Source: Stenotrophomonas tumulicola (GTDB lineage: Bacteria > Pseudomonadota > Gammaproteobacteria > Xanthomonadales > Xanthomonadaceae). From it: a stretch of DNA of 64,000 nucleotides. Position numbers and translations under genes: made by a program. The DNA lies in NCBI RefSeq assembly GCF_014117215.1, contig NZ_JACGXS010000003.1:283754-347753 (forward strand), given 5' to 3'. The notes under the pieces are model-generated. The model worked only from the letters and a program-made list of their open reading frames with translations, made no database searches and had not been told where the DNA came from. This document shows, one piece after another, positions 36,375 through 45,194 of the stretch. Within the stretch, counting starts at the first letter, position 1; each line of letters opens with the position of its first letter.

Positions 36375-37112
36375 ATGACCACGTTGTTCATCTCCGACCT
36401 GCACCTGGACCCGAGTCGTCCAGCCATCACCGATCTGTTCCTCGCCTTCCTGCGTGACGAGGCCACGTCCGCTGATGCGCTGTACATCCTGGGCGACCTA
36501 TTCGAAGCCTGGATCGGGGATGACACCCCATCACCGGCAGCGGATGCGGTGGCGACAGCACTGAAAGCAGTGTCCGATGCCGGGGTACCGGTCTATTTCA
36601 TCCGCGGCAACCGCGACTTCCTGCTCGGCGACACATATGCAAGACGGTCGGGCATGCGGATCCTTCCCGACCCCAGCGTCATCGATCTGTATGGCAAACC
36701 GGTCCTGCTGCAGCACGGTGACCTGCTGTGCACGGATGACATCCCGTACCAGCAGTTCCGCGCACAGACGCGTGATCCGGCATTCCAGGCGCAGTTCCTG
36801 GCGCAGCCGCTGGCCGCCCGCATCGCCTTCGCGCAGAAGGCACGTGAGGCCAGCCAGAACCGCCAGGCCGAGATGAAGGAAGGTGACCGGGCACAGTTCG
36901 AGACAGTCACCGATGTCACTCCGGCCGAAGTCGTGGCGACCTTCGCCCGATATGGGGTGGACACGATGATCCACGGCCACACCCACCGCCCGGCGACCCA
37001 TGTCCTGCAGGTCGGCGGACGCTCCTGCCAACGCATCGTGCTGGGTGACTGGTTCGAGCAGGGCTCGGTGCTGCGCGCCTCTGCGGAGGGCATGGCGCTG
37101 CAGGCACTGTGA
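36375..37112 (+). CDS. lpxH: UDP-2,3-diacylglucosamine diphosphatase
   Basis: A 245-residue calcineurin-like phosphoesterase that forms lipid X (2,3-diacylglucosamine 1-phosphate) in lipid A synthesis at the inner-membrane surface. Metal-binding motifs are SDLHLD (6-11), [27 protein letters not shown] and HGHTHRP. It is 63 bp after the PAP2 gene. It should not be mistaken for the phospholipase-C-like PlcP of phosphate-starved bacteria: the [11 protein letters not shown] motif is LpxH-typical. Confidence 0.95.
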   Translation: MTTLFISDLHLDPSRPAITDLFLAFLRDEATSADALYILGDLFEAWIGDDTPSPAADAVATALKAVSDAGVPVYFIRGNRDFLLGDTYARRSGMRILPDPSVIDLYGKPVLLQHGDLLCTDDIPYQQFRAQTRDPAFQAQFLAQPLAARIAFAQKAREASQNRQAEMKEGDRAQFETVTDVTPAEVVATFARYGVDTMIHGHTHRPATHVLQVGGRSCQRIVLGDWFEQGSVLRASAEGMALQAL

Positions 37113-37300
37113 TCCATGGCTCAGCGGAAACCGGCAAGCGTATCGCGCATCATCTCGAGCACGCGGCGGTTGTCGGCTTCGGCGACATTGCCCGTGGCTA
37201 CGCCTTCATGTCGCAGGTCGGTTCTCCATGGGACGAGAGCGCCTGCGGGCCAGCGACACGCAAATGCGCTACGTTGCGCGCGAGCCACCAGGGAATGCCC

Positions 37301-38770
37301 ATGCCTGCGACAGACCGGAGACCATCGCCAACCCAGCCGCCGGGCATGTTGCAGATCGGGCTGTTCTTCGACGGCACCCGCAACAACATGCACAACCTCG
37401 CGCATGGCGGCGGCCGCCCCCAGCCGACATCACTGCCAACGTCAGTACAGGCTGACGATGCGTCGCCTTACCTCAGCCGCATCACCAGCAGCTTCGACAA
37501 CGGACTGACCAATATCGCCCGCCTGCACGCGTGCTACGCCGACAGCCGTCGCGATGCATCCGGGCCACTGTCGCTGGCCATCTACATCGAAGGCGCCGGC
37601 ACCCGGGATGGCCTGCCGGACGATCTGCTCGGGCTGGCTTTCGGCACCGGGACAACAGGGGTGCGGGCCAAGGTACGGCGCGCACTGCAGGAGTTGTTGC
37701 CGGCCGCCCTGCGTGCACTCGCCTCCGTCCCCTCCCCGGCCCTGGCCGGCGTGCGGATCGACCTGTTCGGCTTTTCGCGCGGCGCGGCGTCGGCACGTGA
37801 TGCGGCCCACCGGTTGACGGCATGGACATCGGCGCAGTGGATGGGCGTGCTGCGTGAAGCCGGCCTGTCGATCAGCCCGCGTTTCGAGCTGCGGCAGCCG
37901 ACGATCCGCTTCATCGGACTATTCGATACGGTAGCGGCGGTCAGCAGCCGACGCAGTGACGAACAACCGCAGTTGCGGCTGCCCGTCGGGATCGCCGGCA
38001 AGGTGTTGCAGTTGGCTGCGCGTGACGAGCACCGTGAGCATTTCGCGCTCGCCAGTGTCGCCCCGGAGCACGAGCAGGTGTTGCTGCCCGGCGTACATGC
38101 CAACATCGGCGGTGGCTACGACCAGGCTGAAGAAGGCCCCAAGCTGCTGACCCGACCGCGCAGCCAGCGCGTCGCGCGTCCTCCGTTCGCGGATTTCGCC
38201 GCGCCCGACCGGGCCTGGCTGCACGCCACCCCAAGCCACCTCAGGGCAGAAGCCGAAGCGGAACAGTGGCGACAGCGCCTCGGCCTGGATGCTTCGTCGA
38301 TCTGGGTGGACAGCTGGCACCAATGGCTGCGGCAACGGCAATCGGGCAGTACCAGCGTGCTGCCATCGCCGACCCTGTACGTGTATTCCGCGGTGGTGCT
38401 CAAACGTCCCATCGACTGGCGCTACCAGTTGGTCGCGCTGCGCCTGATGCACCAGCGCACGCTCGAATCCGGCGTCGCCTGGGCATTGTCGCCCGACGAC
38501 ATGGCCGGCTGGGCATTACCGGATGAGCTGCAGCCGATAGCGCGCGAACTGCTGCAGGGACATACGTTGGACGCTGCCGCGGAACAGTTGCTGCGGCAGC
38601 GCTACATCATGCAATCGGCACACTGGAACTTCGACGCATTGGGCGATACCGCGCTGACCTACGCAGCCGATGCCGGCGTGAGCGAACTTCCGTATCGGCC
38701 TGGGCCGGGGCTGTTCTACATCAATCGCCCAACCGACGATGGGCAACGGGTGGTCCTGCACAACGCGTGA
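37301..38770 (+). CDS. Tle1-like DUF2235 lipase/hydrolase, orphan
   Basis: A 489-residue alpha/beta hydrolase of the DUF2235 group, whose best-known members are type VI secretion phospholipase effectors Tle1. N-terminal signature LFFDGTRNNM (21-30), nucleophile elbow GFSRGAA with Ser159, probable acid in GLFDTVAA near 212 and histidine in PGVHANIGGGYDQ near 268. No signal peptide. ATG 37301 is chosen for its AGGGA at 6 nt; ATG 37295 is also possible. No VgrG, PAAR, adaptor or obvious immunity gene lies next to it, so delivery and target are open. Confidence 0.8.
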   Translation: MPATDRRPSPTQPPGMLQIGLFFDGTRNNMHNLAHGGGRPQPTSLPTSVQADDASPYLSRITSSFDNGLTNIARLHACYADSRRDASGPLSLAIYIEGAGTRDGLPDDLLGLAFGTGTTGVRAKVRRALQELLPAALRALASVPSPALAGVRIDLFGFSRGAASARDAAHRLTAWTSAQWMGVLREAGLSISPRFELRQPTIRFIGLFDTVAAVSSRRSDEQPQLRLPVGIAGKVLQLAARDEHREHFALASVAPEHEQVLLPGVHANIGGGYDQAEEGPKLLTRPRSQRVARPPFADFAAPDRAWLHATPSHLRAEAEAEQWRQRLGLDASSIWVDSWHQWLRQRQSGSTSVLPSPTLYVYSAVVLKRPIDWRYQLVALRLMHQRTLESGVAWALSPDDMAGWALPDELQPIARELLQGHTLDAAAEQLLRQRYIMQSAHWNFDALGDTALTYAADAGVSELPYRPGPGLFYINRPTDDGQRVVLHNA

Positions 38771-38797
38771 TGTGGGGACGCTGGGTCATGCCTGGTT

Positions 38798-38819
38798 GAC
38801 GGGCATGGCCCGTCACTAC
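38798..38819. repeat. SMAG-type palindrome
   Basis: gacgggcatggcccgtc followed by ACTAC (GTAG on the minus strand); lies between convergent genes. A second, GTAG-less GC palindrome (gggccatgcccc) follows at about 38825. Confidence 0.6.
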
Positions 38820-38846
38820 CTGGGGGGCCATGCCCCGCTGCCGGCG

Positions 38847-39677
38847 CTAGCCCGCCTGCTCGACCAGGTCAGCCAGTTCATCGGCATCGAATCCGGCCAG
38901 CAGGCGTGCTTCGATGTTGAACGGTCCATGCAGGTAACCACCGGCATACTCGCCAAGCAGCTCCTTGAAACGCGCGCGCGGTTCGATGCCCGCACGTTCG
39001 CAGTACCAGCGGTACCAGCGCGTACCGGCAGCAACATGCGCCACTTCCTCGCGCAGGATGATCTCCAGCACGTCCGCTGTTTCAAGGTCGCCGGAGGCAC
39101 GCAGCTTGTCGATCATCGATGGCGTCACGTCCAGGCCGCGGGCTTCCAGTACGCGCGGCACCAGGGCCATGCGCGCCAGGCCATCATGCGCGGTCTTTTC
39201 GCACATTTCCCACAGGCCGTTGTGTGCGGGGAAATCCCCGTAATCATGCCCATTGGCCAGCAGGCGCTCGCGCAGCAGCATGAAGTGCCGGGATTCGTCA
39301 TCGGCGCAACTCACCCAGTCGGCATGGAATGCCGCGGGCAAACCACGGAAGCGATACACCGCGTCCCAGGCCAGGTCGATGGCATTGAGTTCGATATGGG
39401 CGATGGCATGGATGAACGCCGCGCGGCCGCCGGGGCTTCCCAGCCGACGCCGCGGCACGTCACGCGGCAACACCAGCTGCAATCGTGCAGGCCGACCCGG
39501 CATGCGGATCGGCGCGGGCGGGGGTGCGTCGGCCGGCGCCTTCAGCTGGCCGGCGCGGAACGCCGCCGCATGTGCCTGGGTCAGCGCGACCTTGCGCAGC
39601 GGGTCGGGTTCGGCCAGGCACTGCTGCGCAGCCCGCAGCAGATCACCCTGGACGTCGGCACCCGCCACCGCCCCCAT
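38847..39677 (-). CDS. Ferritin-like domain protein (DUF455)
   Basis: A 276-residue protein with a ferritin-like di-iron helical bundle. Candidate iron ligands are in AHIELNAIDLAWD, DDESRHFMLLRERL and LREEVAHVAAGTRWY, giving the usual E...ExxH plus E...ExxH spacing. Related proteins include MiaE-type tRNA hydroxylases, so a hydroxylase role is possible but unproven. It starts 2 bp after the purF stop, at the end of the folC-dedD-cvpA-purF series. Confidence 0.85.
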   Translation of the reverse strand: MGAVAGADVQGDLLRAAQQCLAEPDPLRKVALTQAHAAAFRAGQLKAPADAPPPAPIRMPGRPARLQLVLPRDVPRRRLGSPGGRAAFIHAIAHIELNAIDLAWDAVYRFRGLPAAFHADWVSCADDESRHFMLLRERLLANGHDYGDFPAHNGLWEMCEKTAHDGLARMALVPRVLEARGLDVTPSMIDKLRASGDLETADVLEIILREEVAHVAAGTRWYRWYCERAGIEPRARFKELLGEYAGGYLHGPFNIEARLLAGFDADELADLVEQAG

Positions 39678-39679
39678 GT

Positions 39680-41146
39680 TCAGGCGCGGCGCTTGTGCTT
39701 GGCGTCGTCCGAACGCAGCTGCTGGATGCGTTCGAAATAGCCCGGCTCGATACCGGTCGGGTAATGCCCGTTGAAGCAGGAGGAATCGAAATTCTGCAGC
39801 GCCGGGTTGCCTTCGCTGACCGCCGCTTCCATGTCTTCGATGTCCTGGTAGATCAGCCAGTCGCAGCCCAGGTGCTTCTCGATTTCCTCGATGCTGCGGT
39901 TGTGCGCGACCAGCTCTTCGGCTGCGGGCATGTCGATGCCATAGATGTTGGGGTAACGCACCGGCGGCGCGGCGCTGGCCAGGTAGACCTTGCGCGCCCC
40001 GGCGTCGCGTGCCATCTGCACGATCTGCTGGCTGGTGGTGCCACGGACGATGGAATCGTCCACCAGCAGCACCACCCGGTTGCGGAATTCCAGGTGGATC
40101 GGGTTGAGCTTGCGGCGTACCGACTTCACCCGCTCCCCCTGCCCCGGCATGATGAAGGTACGGCCGATGTAGCGGTTCTTGATGAAGCCTTCGCGGTACT
40201 TCACCCCGAGCGTGTTGGATATCTCCAGCGCGGCATCGCGCGAGGTGTCCGGGATCGGGATGATGGTGTCGATGTCGTGGTCCGGGCGCAGGCGCAGGAT
40301 CTTCTCGCCCAGCTTGATGCCCATGCGCATGCGCGCCTTGTGCACGGAGACGTTGTCGATCATCGAATCCGGGCGTGCGAAGTACACGTATTCGAAGATG
40401 CAGGGCGTGTGCTCGGCCGGTTCGGCGCAGAGTTCGGAGAACAGTTCGCCACGCGCGGTGATCACCAGTGCCTCGCCCGGCTGCACGTCACGCACGCGCT
40501 GGAACCCCAGCACGTCCAGCGCCGCCGATTCGGAGGCCACGATGTACTCATCACCTTCGGCGTGGCTGCGCTTGCCCAGCACCAGCGGACGGATGCCGTG
40601 CGGGTCGCGGAAAGCCACCAGGCCCAGGCCGAGTACCACGCTGACCACCGCATAGCCGCCCTTGCAGCGGCGATGCACGTGCGAGACCGCGCGGATGGCG
40701 GCTTCCGGGGTGAGCTGGCGCTGCGCGTCCAGTTCGAAGGCGAAGACGTTCAGCAGGACTTCGCTGTCCGATTCGGTGTTGACGTTGCGGCGGTCCTGCT
40801 CGAACACCTGCCGGCGCAGGTCTTCGGTGTTGATCAGGTTGCCGTTGTGCGCCAGCGCGATGCCGTAGGGAGAATTGACGTAGAACGGCTGCGCCTCGTC
40901 CATTCCTTCCGAACCGGCGGTGGGATAGCGCACGTGTGCGATGCCGACCCGGCCCTCAAGGGTGGACATGGTGCGCGCATCGAATACATCGCGCACCAGC
41001 CCGTTGGCCTTCTGCACGCGCAGGCGCGTGCCGTCGGCGGTGGCGATGCCCGCCGCGTCCTGCCCACGATGCTGGAGGACGGTCAGGCCGTCATAGAGCT
41101 GCCCGGCGACGTTCTGGTTGCCGACGATTCCGACGATGCCACACAT
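39680..41146 (-). CDS. purF: Amidophosphoribosyltransferase
   Basis: A 488-residue enzyme making 5-phosphoribosylamine from PRPP and glutamine, first step of purine synthesis. The nucleophile is Cys2, exposed after Met removal ([11 protein letters not shown]); the glutaminase half includes RYPTAGSEG and NGNL-type motifs, and the PRPP loop is [16 protein letters not shown]. Starting at ATG 41146 is required to place Cys at position 2; an upstream ATG at 41176 is ruled out. Follows cvpA in the conserved order. Confidence 0.97.
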   Translation of the reverse strand: MCGIVGIVGNQNVAGQLYDGLTVLQHRGQDAAGIATADGTRLRVQKANGLVRDVFDARTMSTLEGRVGIAHVRYPTAGSEGMDEAQPFYVNSPYGIALAHNGNLINTEDLRRQVFEQDRRNVNTESDSEVLLNVFAFELDAQRQLTPEAAIRAVSHVHRRCKGGYAVVSVVLGLGLVAFRDPHGIRPLVLGKRSHAEGDEYIVASESAALDVLGFQRVRDVQPGEALVITARGELFSELCAEPAEHTPCIFEYVYFARPDSMIDNVSVHKARMRMGIKLGEKILRLRPDHDIDTIIPIPDTSRDAALEISNTLGVKYREGFIKNRYIGRTFIMPGQGERVKSVRRKLNPIHLEFRNRVVLLVDDSIVRGTTSQQIVQMARDAGARKVYLASAAPPVRYPNIYGIDMPAAEELVAHNRSIEEIEKHLGCDWLIYQDIEDMEAAVSEGNPALQNFDSSCFNGHYPTGIEPGYFERIQQLRSDDAKHKRRA

Positions 41147-41217
41147 GTTGCGTAATCTCCGCTGGGCTGTGCCCATCTACAGGGATGTTGGCCGTGCCTG
41201 GCCGGGGGAAGCCGTCC

Positions 41218-41979
41218 TTAGGGGACAGCGGCTGGGTCTGGACGCTCGGGCGCCGACTCGATGTTCGCAGGCAGTGCCGGGGCGATCGCGTGCTCATCCG
41301 CCGCGCCCCTGGCCGGGTCCACGGTGCGCGGCCATCCGCGTCCCGCCACCACCTCGCCGAGGGCACCATTATCGCCTGTCGCGGCAGGCTTGCCCAACAG
41401 ACTTTCAGGAAATGAGGCCGATCCGGGCAACGACAAGGGCTTTGCCTCCGGCAGCAGCCCATCCAGCGCCGGCGGCAACGACTGCGGCACCATGTCCTGC
41501 AGGCTTTCCATCGGCCGGGATACATCGGGCAACTGCGCCTGCATCCAGGCCACCATCGGCTGCAGCACCGGCCGCAGGTGCGATTGCTGCCACTCCGGCT
41601 CCATGCGCAGCGGCGTGTAGCTGCCAATGAGCAGCAGTACGGCGGCGATCAGCCCCCCGCGCACCAGGCCCAGCACCCCTCCCAGCAACCGGTCGGCACC
41701 ACCCAGCAAGGCGAGCCGCAGGGCCGCGCGCAGCAGCATGCCGAGCACGCTCACCACCACCAGCACGGCAACGAACACGCTGACATAGCCGCCGACCTGA
41801 TGGGCGGTCTCCGCAGGGCCTGGCGCCGCCCACCACGCAGCGGCATCGCCTCCGAACTGGAAGGCCGCCCAGCCCGCCAGCACCCAGGACAGGGTGCCGA
41901 CGACGATGCCGACGAAGCCACGGAAGAAGCCGAACAGCGTGGACAGTCCAATGAAGCCCAGCAGGATGATGTCGATCAT
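41218..41979 (-). CDS. cvpA: CvpA family inner-membrane protein
   Basis: A 253-residue membrane protein with four predicted hydrophobic helices in the first ~170 residues (starting MIDIILLGFIGLSTLFGFFRG) and an extended Pro/Ala/acidic C-terminal tail that makes it longer than E. coli CvpA (162 residues). CvpA is required for colicin V export and envelope stress resistance in enterobacteria; its molecular role is unclear. It lies between dedD and purF, as usual. Confidence 0.9.
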   Translation of the reverse strand: MIDIILLGFIGLSTLFGFFRGFVGIVVGTLSWVLAGWAAFQFGGDAAAWWAAPGPAETAHQVGGYVSVFVAVLVVVSVLGMLLRAALRLALLGGADRLLGGVLGLVRGGLIAAVLLLIGSYTPLRMEPEWQQSHLRPVLQPMVAWMQAQLPDVSRPMESLQDMVPQSLPPALDGLLPEAKPLSLPGSASFPESLLGKPAATGDNGALGEVVAGRGWPRTVDPARGAADEHAIAPALPANIESAPERPDPAAVP

Positions 41980-42019
41980 GCCGGCCTCCTGCCAGGTCCC
42001 TGGCGTCCGCGGCCTGTCA

Positions 42020-42985
42020 TCAGGGGTGGGGGCGAACCATGCCGGCCACGCCGACCCGGGCGGCCACCTGCGCCTTCAGCTGGTCCGCTTCAGCGCGGTT
42101 GGCGACCGGACCGACGCGGACCCGGCTGAGCGTGCCCTTGTCGGTACGGACCTGTTCGACAAAAGCGCTGAATCCGGCCGCACGCACTTTGTCGCGCAGC
42201 GCGTTCGCCTCGCTGGCCTGGGAAAAGGCCCCCAACTGCACCGCGAAACCCACCCCGCTGGCCGCCGGAGCGGCAGGAGCCTTCACCTCCGGTTTCACTT
42301 CAGGCTTGGGCTGGGGCTTGGCAGCGACAGGTTTCGGTTCCGGCCGGGGCTCGGGCCTGGCCGGCGCCGGCCTGCTTTCGGGCAGCACCTGGGCCTGCAC
42401 CGGGTTGGCACCCAGCGGCGTGGTCGTGGCAGCCGGCGTGGTCGTCGCCACCGCACTTCCATCACCTGCATCCAGCGTAATCACTTCAGCGCGCACATCG
42501 GTGCGCACCTTGACCGCCTGCAACCGCGCCGCTTCGGCCTGGGCGCGGTCAGCGAAGGGGCCTACCCGTACACGCCAGGCCGGTTTGCCATTGATGGTGG
42601 CCTGCTCGCTGAAGCCAGGCAGCTGGGCCCCCTTCAGATGGGCAATCACCGCATCGGCATGCGCCTGGCTGGCGTAGGCACCGAAGCTCACCGCGAAGTC
42701 GCCCGCGGCTGCCCCTGGACCGGTGTCGACGCCCGACGGGGCCGCAGCAGCCTGTTCCGGCAACGGCGTGGCCCCCTGCAATCCGCTGTTTCCACCGGCA
42801 GGAACCGCCAGTGGCAGCTCCCGGGTCTCGAACTGGGCATTGGCCGGCGCACCAGGCACCTCGATCGGCACGCTGTCGGCACTGCTGTTGCGGGCGGGGC
42901 CGGTCACCAGCATGGGAAGGAAAATCACGGCCAGCGCCACCAGGACGATGGCTCCGATCAAACGCTGTTTCAAGGACGTATCCAC
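42020..42985 (-). CDS. dedD: DedD-like protein with two SPOR-like repeats
   Basis: A 321-residue inner-membrane protein: cytoplasmic MDTSLKQR, one membrane helix near 9-29 (LIGAIVLVALAVIFLPMLVTG region), a SPOR-like repeat near 105-175 (VSFGAYASQAHADAVIAHL, then WRVRVGPFADRAQAEAA), a Pro/Lys-rich linker, and a second SPOR domain at the C-terminus (AVQLGAFSQASEANALRDKV, RVRVGPVANRAEAD). SPOR domains bind denuded septal peptidoglycan. E. coli DedD has one SPOR; two here is notable. Located between folC and cvpA. Confidence 0.9.
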   Translation of the reverse strand: MDTSLKQRLIGAIVLVALAVIFLPMLVTGPARNSSADSVPIEVPGAPANAQFETRELPLAVPAGGNSGLQGATPLPEQAAAAPSGVDTGPGAAAGDFAVSFGAYASQAHADAVIAHLKGAQLPGFSEQATINGKPAWRVRVGPFADRAQAEAARLQAVKVRTDVRAEVITLDAGDGSAVATTTPAATTTPLGANPVQAQVLPESRPAPARPEPRPEPKPVAAKPQPKPEVKPEVKAPAAPAASGVGFAVQLGAFSQASEANALRDKVRAAGFSAFVEQVRTDKGTLSRVRVGPVANRAEADQLKAQVAARVGVAGMVRPHP

Positions 42986-43064
42986 GGATGGCAGGCAACA
43001 TGTGGGAACTGCAGGTGATTATACGGTCCCGGTGTGATGCAGCGTCGGTAACGCCTGAATGGAC

Positions 43065-44336
43065 TCAGCGGGTGCTGTCCAGCCATTGCAGCGCCTGCGC
43101 CGCCGCATGGAATGAGCCGAACACCAGCACCCGGTCGCCGGCCTCCGCCTGCGCCAGCACCTGCGCCAATGCAGCCGCCACCGTCGGCGCCTGGGCAGCG
43201 CCTGCGGCGACCGTACCGGCCAGCCGCGCAGCCAGCGCCGGAGCGTCCTGTCCGCGCACGCCATCGAGTCCGGCCAGGGTCCAATCCGTCACCGTTTCGG
43301 CCAATGCGCGCACCACGCCCGCTGCATCCTTGTCCTGCAGCGCAGCGTAGACAGCATGGGTCCGCCCGGCCACGGGATCGGCACGCAACGCACGGCCCAG
43401 CGCCGTGGCGGCCTGCGGGTTGTGGCCCACATCCACCAGCACCGCGACGCCCTCATGGTCGAAATGCTGCAGCCGGCCGGCGATGCGGGCCGCTGCAATA
43501 CCGCCAGCATAGGCTGCGCGCGGCACCGGACGATCCAGCGCGCGCAGCGCGGCGATCGCCGCACCGGCATTGGCCAGTTGTACCGGTCCGGCCAGTGCGG
43601 GCAACGGCAGTTCCATCCGCGTGGCAACGTCGCGCCAGCGCCAGCGCTGGGCATCGATCGGCTCGCAGAAGTAATCGCTGCCGGCACGGATCGCGTTGGC
43701 ACCCACCAGGTATGCACGCTGCAATACGCTGGAAGGCGGATCGATCTCACCCAGCACCGCCGGCTTCCAGCCCCGGATGATCCCGGCCTTCTCCGCACCG
43801 ATGGCTTCGCGATCTTCGCCCAGCCACTCGGCGTGGTCGATGTCCACGGTGGTGATGACAGCCACGTCGGCATCGACGATGTTGACCGCATCCAACCGCC
43901 CGCCCAGGCCTACCTCCAGCACCGCCAGGTCCAACCCGGCCCCGGCGAACAGATGCAGTGCAGCCAGCGTGCCGTACTCGAAGTAGGTCAGCGTGGTCTC
44001 GCCGCGAGCCGCTTCCACGGCAGCGAACGCAGCCACCAGCGCATCGTCGGTGACCTCCTGTCCATCGATGCGCACGCGCTCGTTGTAACGCAGCAGGTGC
44101 GGCGAGGTGTACGCACCGGTCTTCCAGCCAGCCTCACGTGCGATCGCTTCGATGAAGGCAACTGTCGAGCCTTTGCCATTGGTCCCCGCCACGGTGATGG
44201 TCCGCTGCGCAGGCGCGCCCAGTCCCAGTGCAGCGGCCACGGTGCGCACGCGCTCCAGCCCCATGTCGATGGTTGCCGGGTGCTGGCGTTCGATGAAGGT
44301 CAGCCAGTCGGCCAGGGTGGCGGGCGTATCGGTCAC
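43065..44336 (-). CDS. folC: Folylpolyglutamate / dihydrofolate synthase
   Basis: A 423-residue Mur-ligase-like enzyme that adds glutamate to dihydropteroate and folates. ATP-binding loop VAGTNGKGSTVAFIEA, HASE-equivalent region YTSPHLLRYNERVRIDG, and the C-terminal domain with DVGHNPQAA. The start is read as GTG 44336 (VTDTPATLADW) with AGGACG upstream; extending to 44531 would overlap the phosphatase gene antisense-like in poor codons. It follows the histidine phosphatase by 26 bp. Confidence 0.94.
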   Translation of the reverse strand: MTDTPATLADWLTFIERQHPATIDMGLERVRTVAAALGLGAPAQRTITVAGTNGKGSTVAFIEAIAREAGWKTGAYTSPHLLRYNERVRIDGQEVTDDALVAAFAAVEAARGETTLTYFEYGTLAALHLFAGAGLDLAVLEVGLGGRLDAVNIVDADVAVITTVDIDHAEWLGEDREAIGAEKAGIIRGWKPAVLGEIDPPSSVLQRAYLVGANAIRAGSDYFCEPIDAQRWRWRDVATRMELPLPALAGPVQLANAGAAIAALRALDRPVPRAAYAGGIAAARIAGRLQHFDHEGVAVLVDVGHNPQAATALGRALRADPVAGRTHAVYAALQDKDAAGVVRALAETVTDWTLAGLDGVRGQDAPALAARLAGTVAAGAAQAPTVAAALAQVLAQAEAGDRVLVFGSFHAAAQALQWLDSTR

Positions 44337-44362
44337 GGTGGAACGTCCTGCAATGGGTGATG

Positions 44363-45007
44363 TCAGAGGGCGCGGTGCTTGGCTTCGCCGAAGAACGGCG
44401 TGTGGTGGGCGCAGTCGTTCATGCGCACCACCTCCAGTTGTTCGATGTCCGGCCCTTCCAGCAGGTTGAGCGTGGTCGGCGCCTGGCGGAACGTCCACAA
44501 CCGGCTGATCGGCAGGCCGAGGATCCGACACAGGATGACCCGGTTGACCGCATCGTGGGCCACCACCAGCAGCGTGTCGTGCTCACCAAGGCCTTCGGCG
44601 GCGCGCGCCAGGCCCCGCCAGCTGCGGTCCAGCACCAGCCGCAGCGACTCGCCACCCGGCATCAGCACGGTATCGGGTTCTTCGCGCCACGCGCGCAGGC
44701 GGGACGGATCCTTTTCGTGGATCTCGCTGGCCAGCAGGCCTTCCCACTCACCGTGGGCGATTTCCTGCAGTTCCGGTTCGGTCAGCAGCATGTCGGCACG
44801 ATCACTGCCAAGGGCAAGCTGGGCGGTGCGCTGTGCGCGCGACAGCGGCGAGGCTACCGCACGGGTGATGTCCACCGACTTCAGGCGTTCACCGAGGGCC
44901 TGGGCCTGGGCTTCGCCGATCGGCGACAACGGGATATCGATCTGGCCTTGGTAGCGGCCTTCGGCGTTCCACGGCGTTTCGCCATGGCGGGCAAGCAGGA
45001 TGCGCAT
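44363..45007 (-). CDS. Histidine phosphatase family protein
   Basis: A 214-residue phosphoglycerate-mutase-like (branch 1) protein. Catalytic RHGET is near the N-terminus (MRILLARHGETPWNAEGRYQ), with the second histidine in LLVVAHDAVNR and the acid in IAHGEWEG. Family members include cofactor-dependent mutases, alpha-ribazole phosphatase and broad phosphatases; no cobalamin gene is near, so function is not assigned. ATG 45007 gives the canonical beta strand start; a longer frame to 45160 reads low-quality sequence. First gene before folC. Confidence 0.88.
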   Translation of the reverse strand: MRILLARHGETPWNAEGRYQGQIDIPLSPIGEAQAQALGERLKSVDITRAVASPLSRAQRTAQLALGSDRADMLLTEPELQEIAHGEWEGLLASEIHEKDPSRLRAWREEPDTVLMPGGESLRLVLDRSWRGLARAAEGLGEHDTLLVVAHDAVNRVILCRILGLPISRLWTFRQAPTTLNLLEGPDIEQLEVVRMNDCAHHTPFFGEAKHRAL

Positions 45008-45168
45008 GCGGGAGTCGGGGTCCTTGGGGGGAGGAGATCCGGCGGTTCGTCCACGTCTTGTGAAACCACCCGGACGCGCCATGATACCCGGTCGCGCTGG
45101 GGCCGCGCCGGATGGTTGACGCAGCCGGGCCATCGGTGACGACAGTTCGTCGTCACTCATCTGGCCGA

Positions 45169-45194
45169 CGGCGGGGGCATGGCCCCGCCCTACC
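45169..45194. repeat. SMAG-type palindrome
   Basis: gcgggggcatggccccgcc followed by CTAC (GTAG on the minus strand), adjoining the stop codon of the S46 peptidase gene. Ends approximate. Confidence 0.55.

Noticed and set aside
36375..37112. Possible PlcP phospholipase C next to the GT4 gene, as in known lipid remodelling operons
   Set aside because: The motif set ([19 protein letters not shown]) is that of LpxH, and it is separated from the PAP2 gene by 63 bp.
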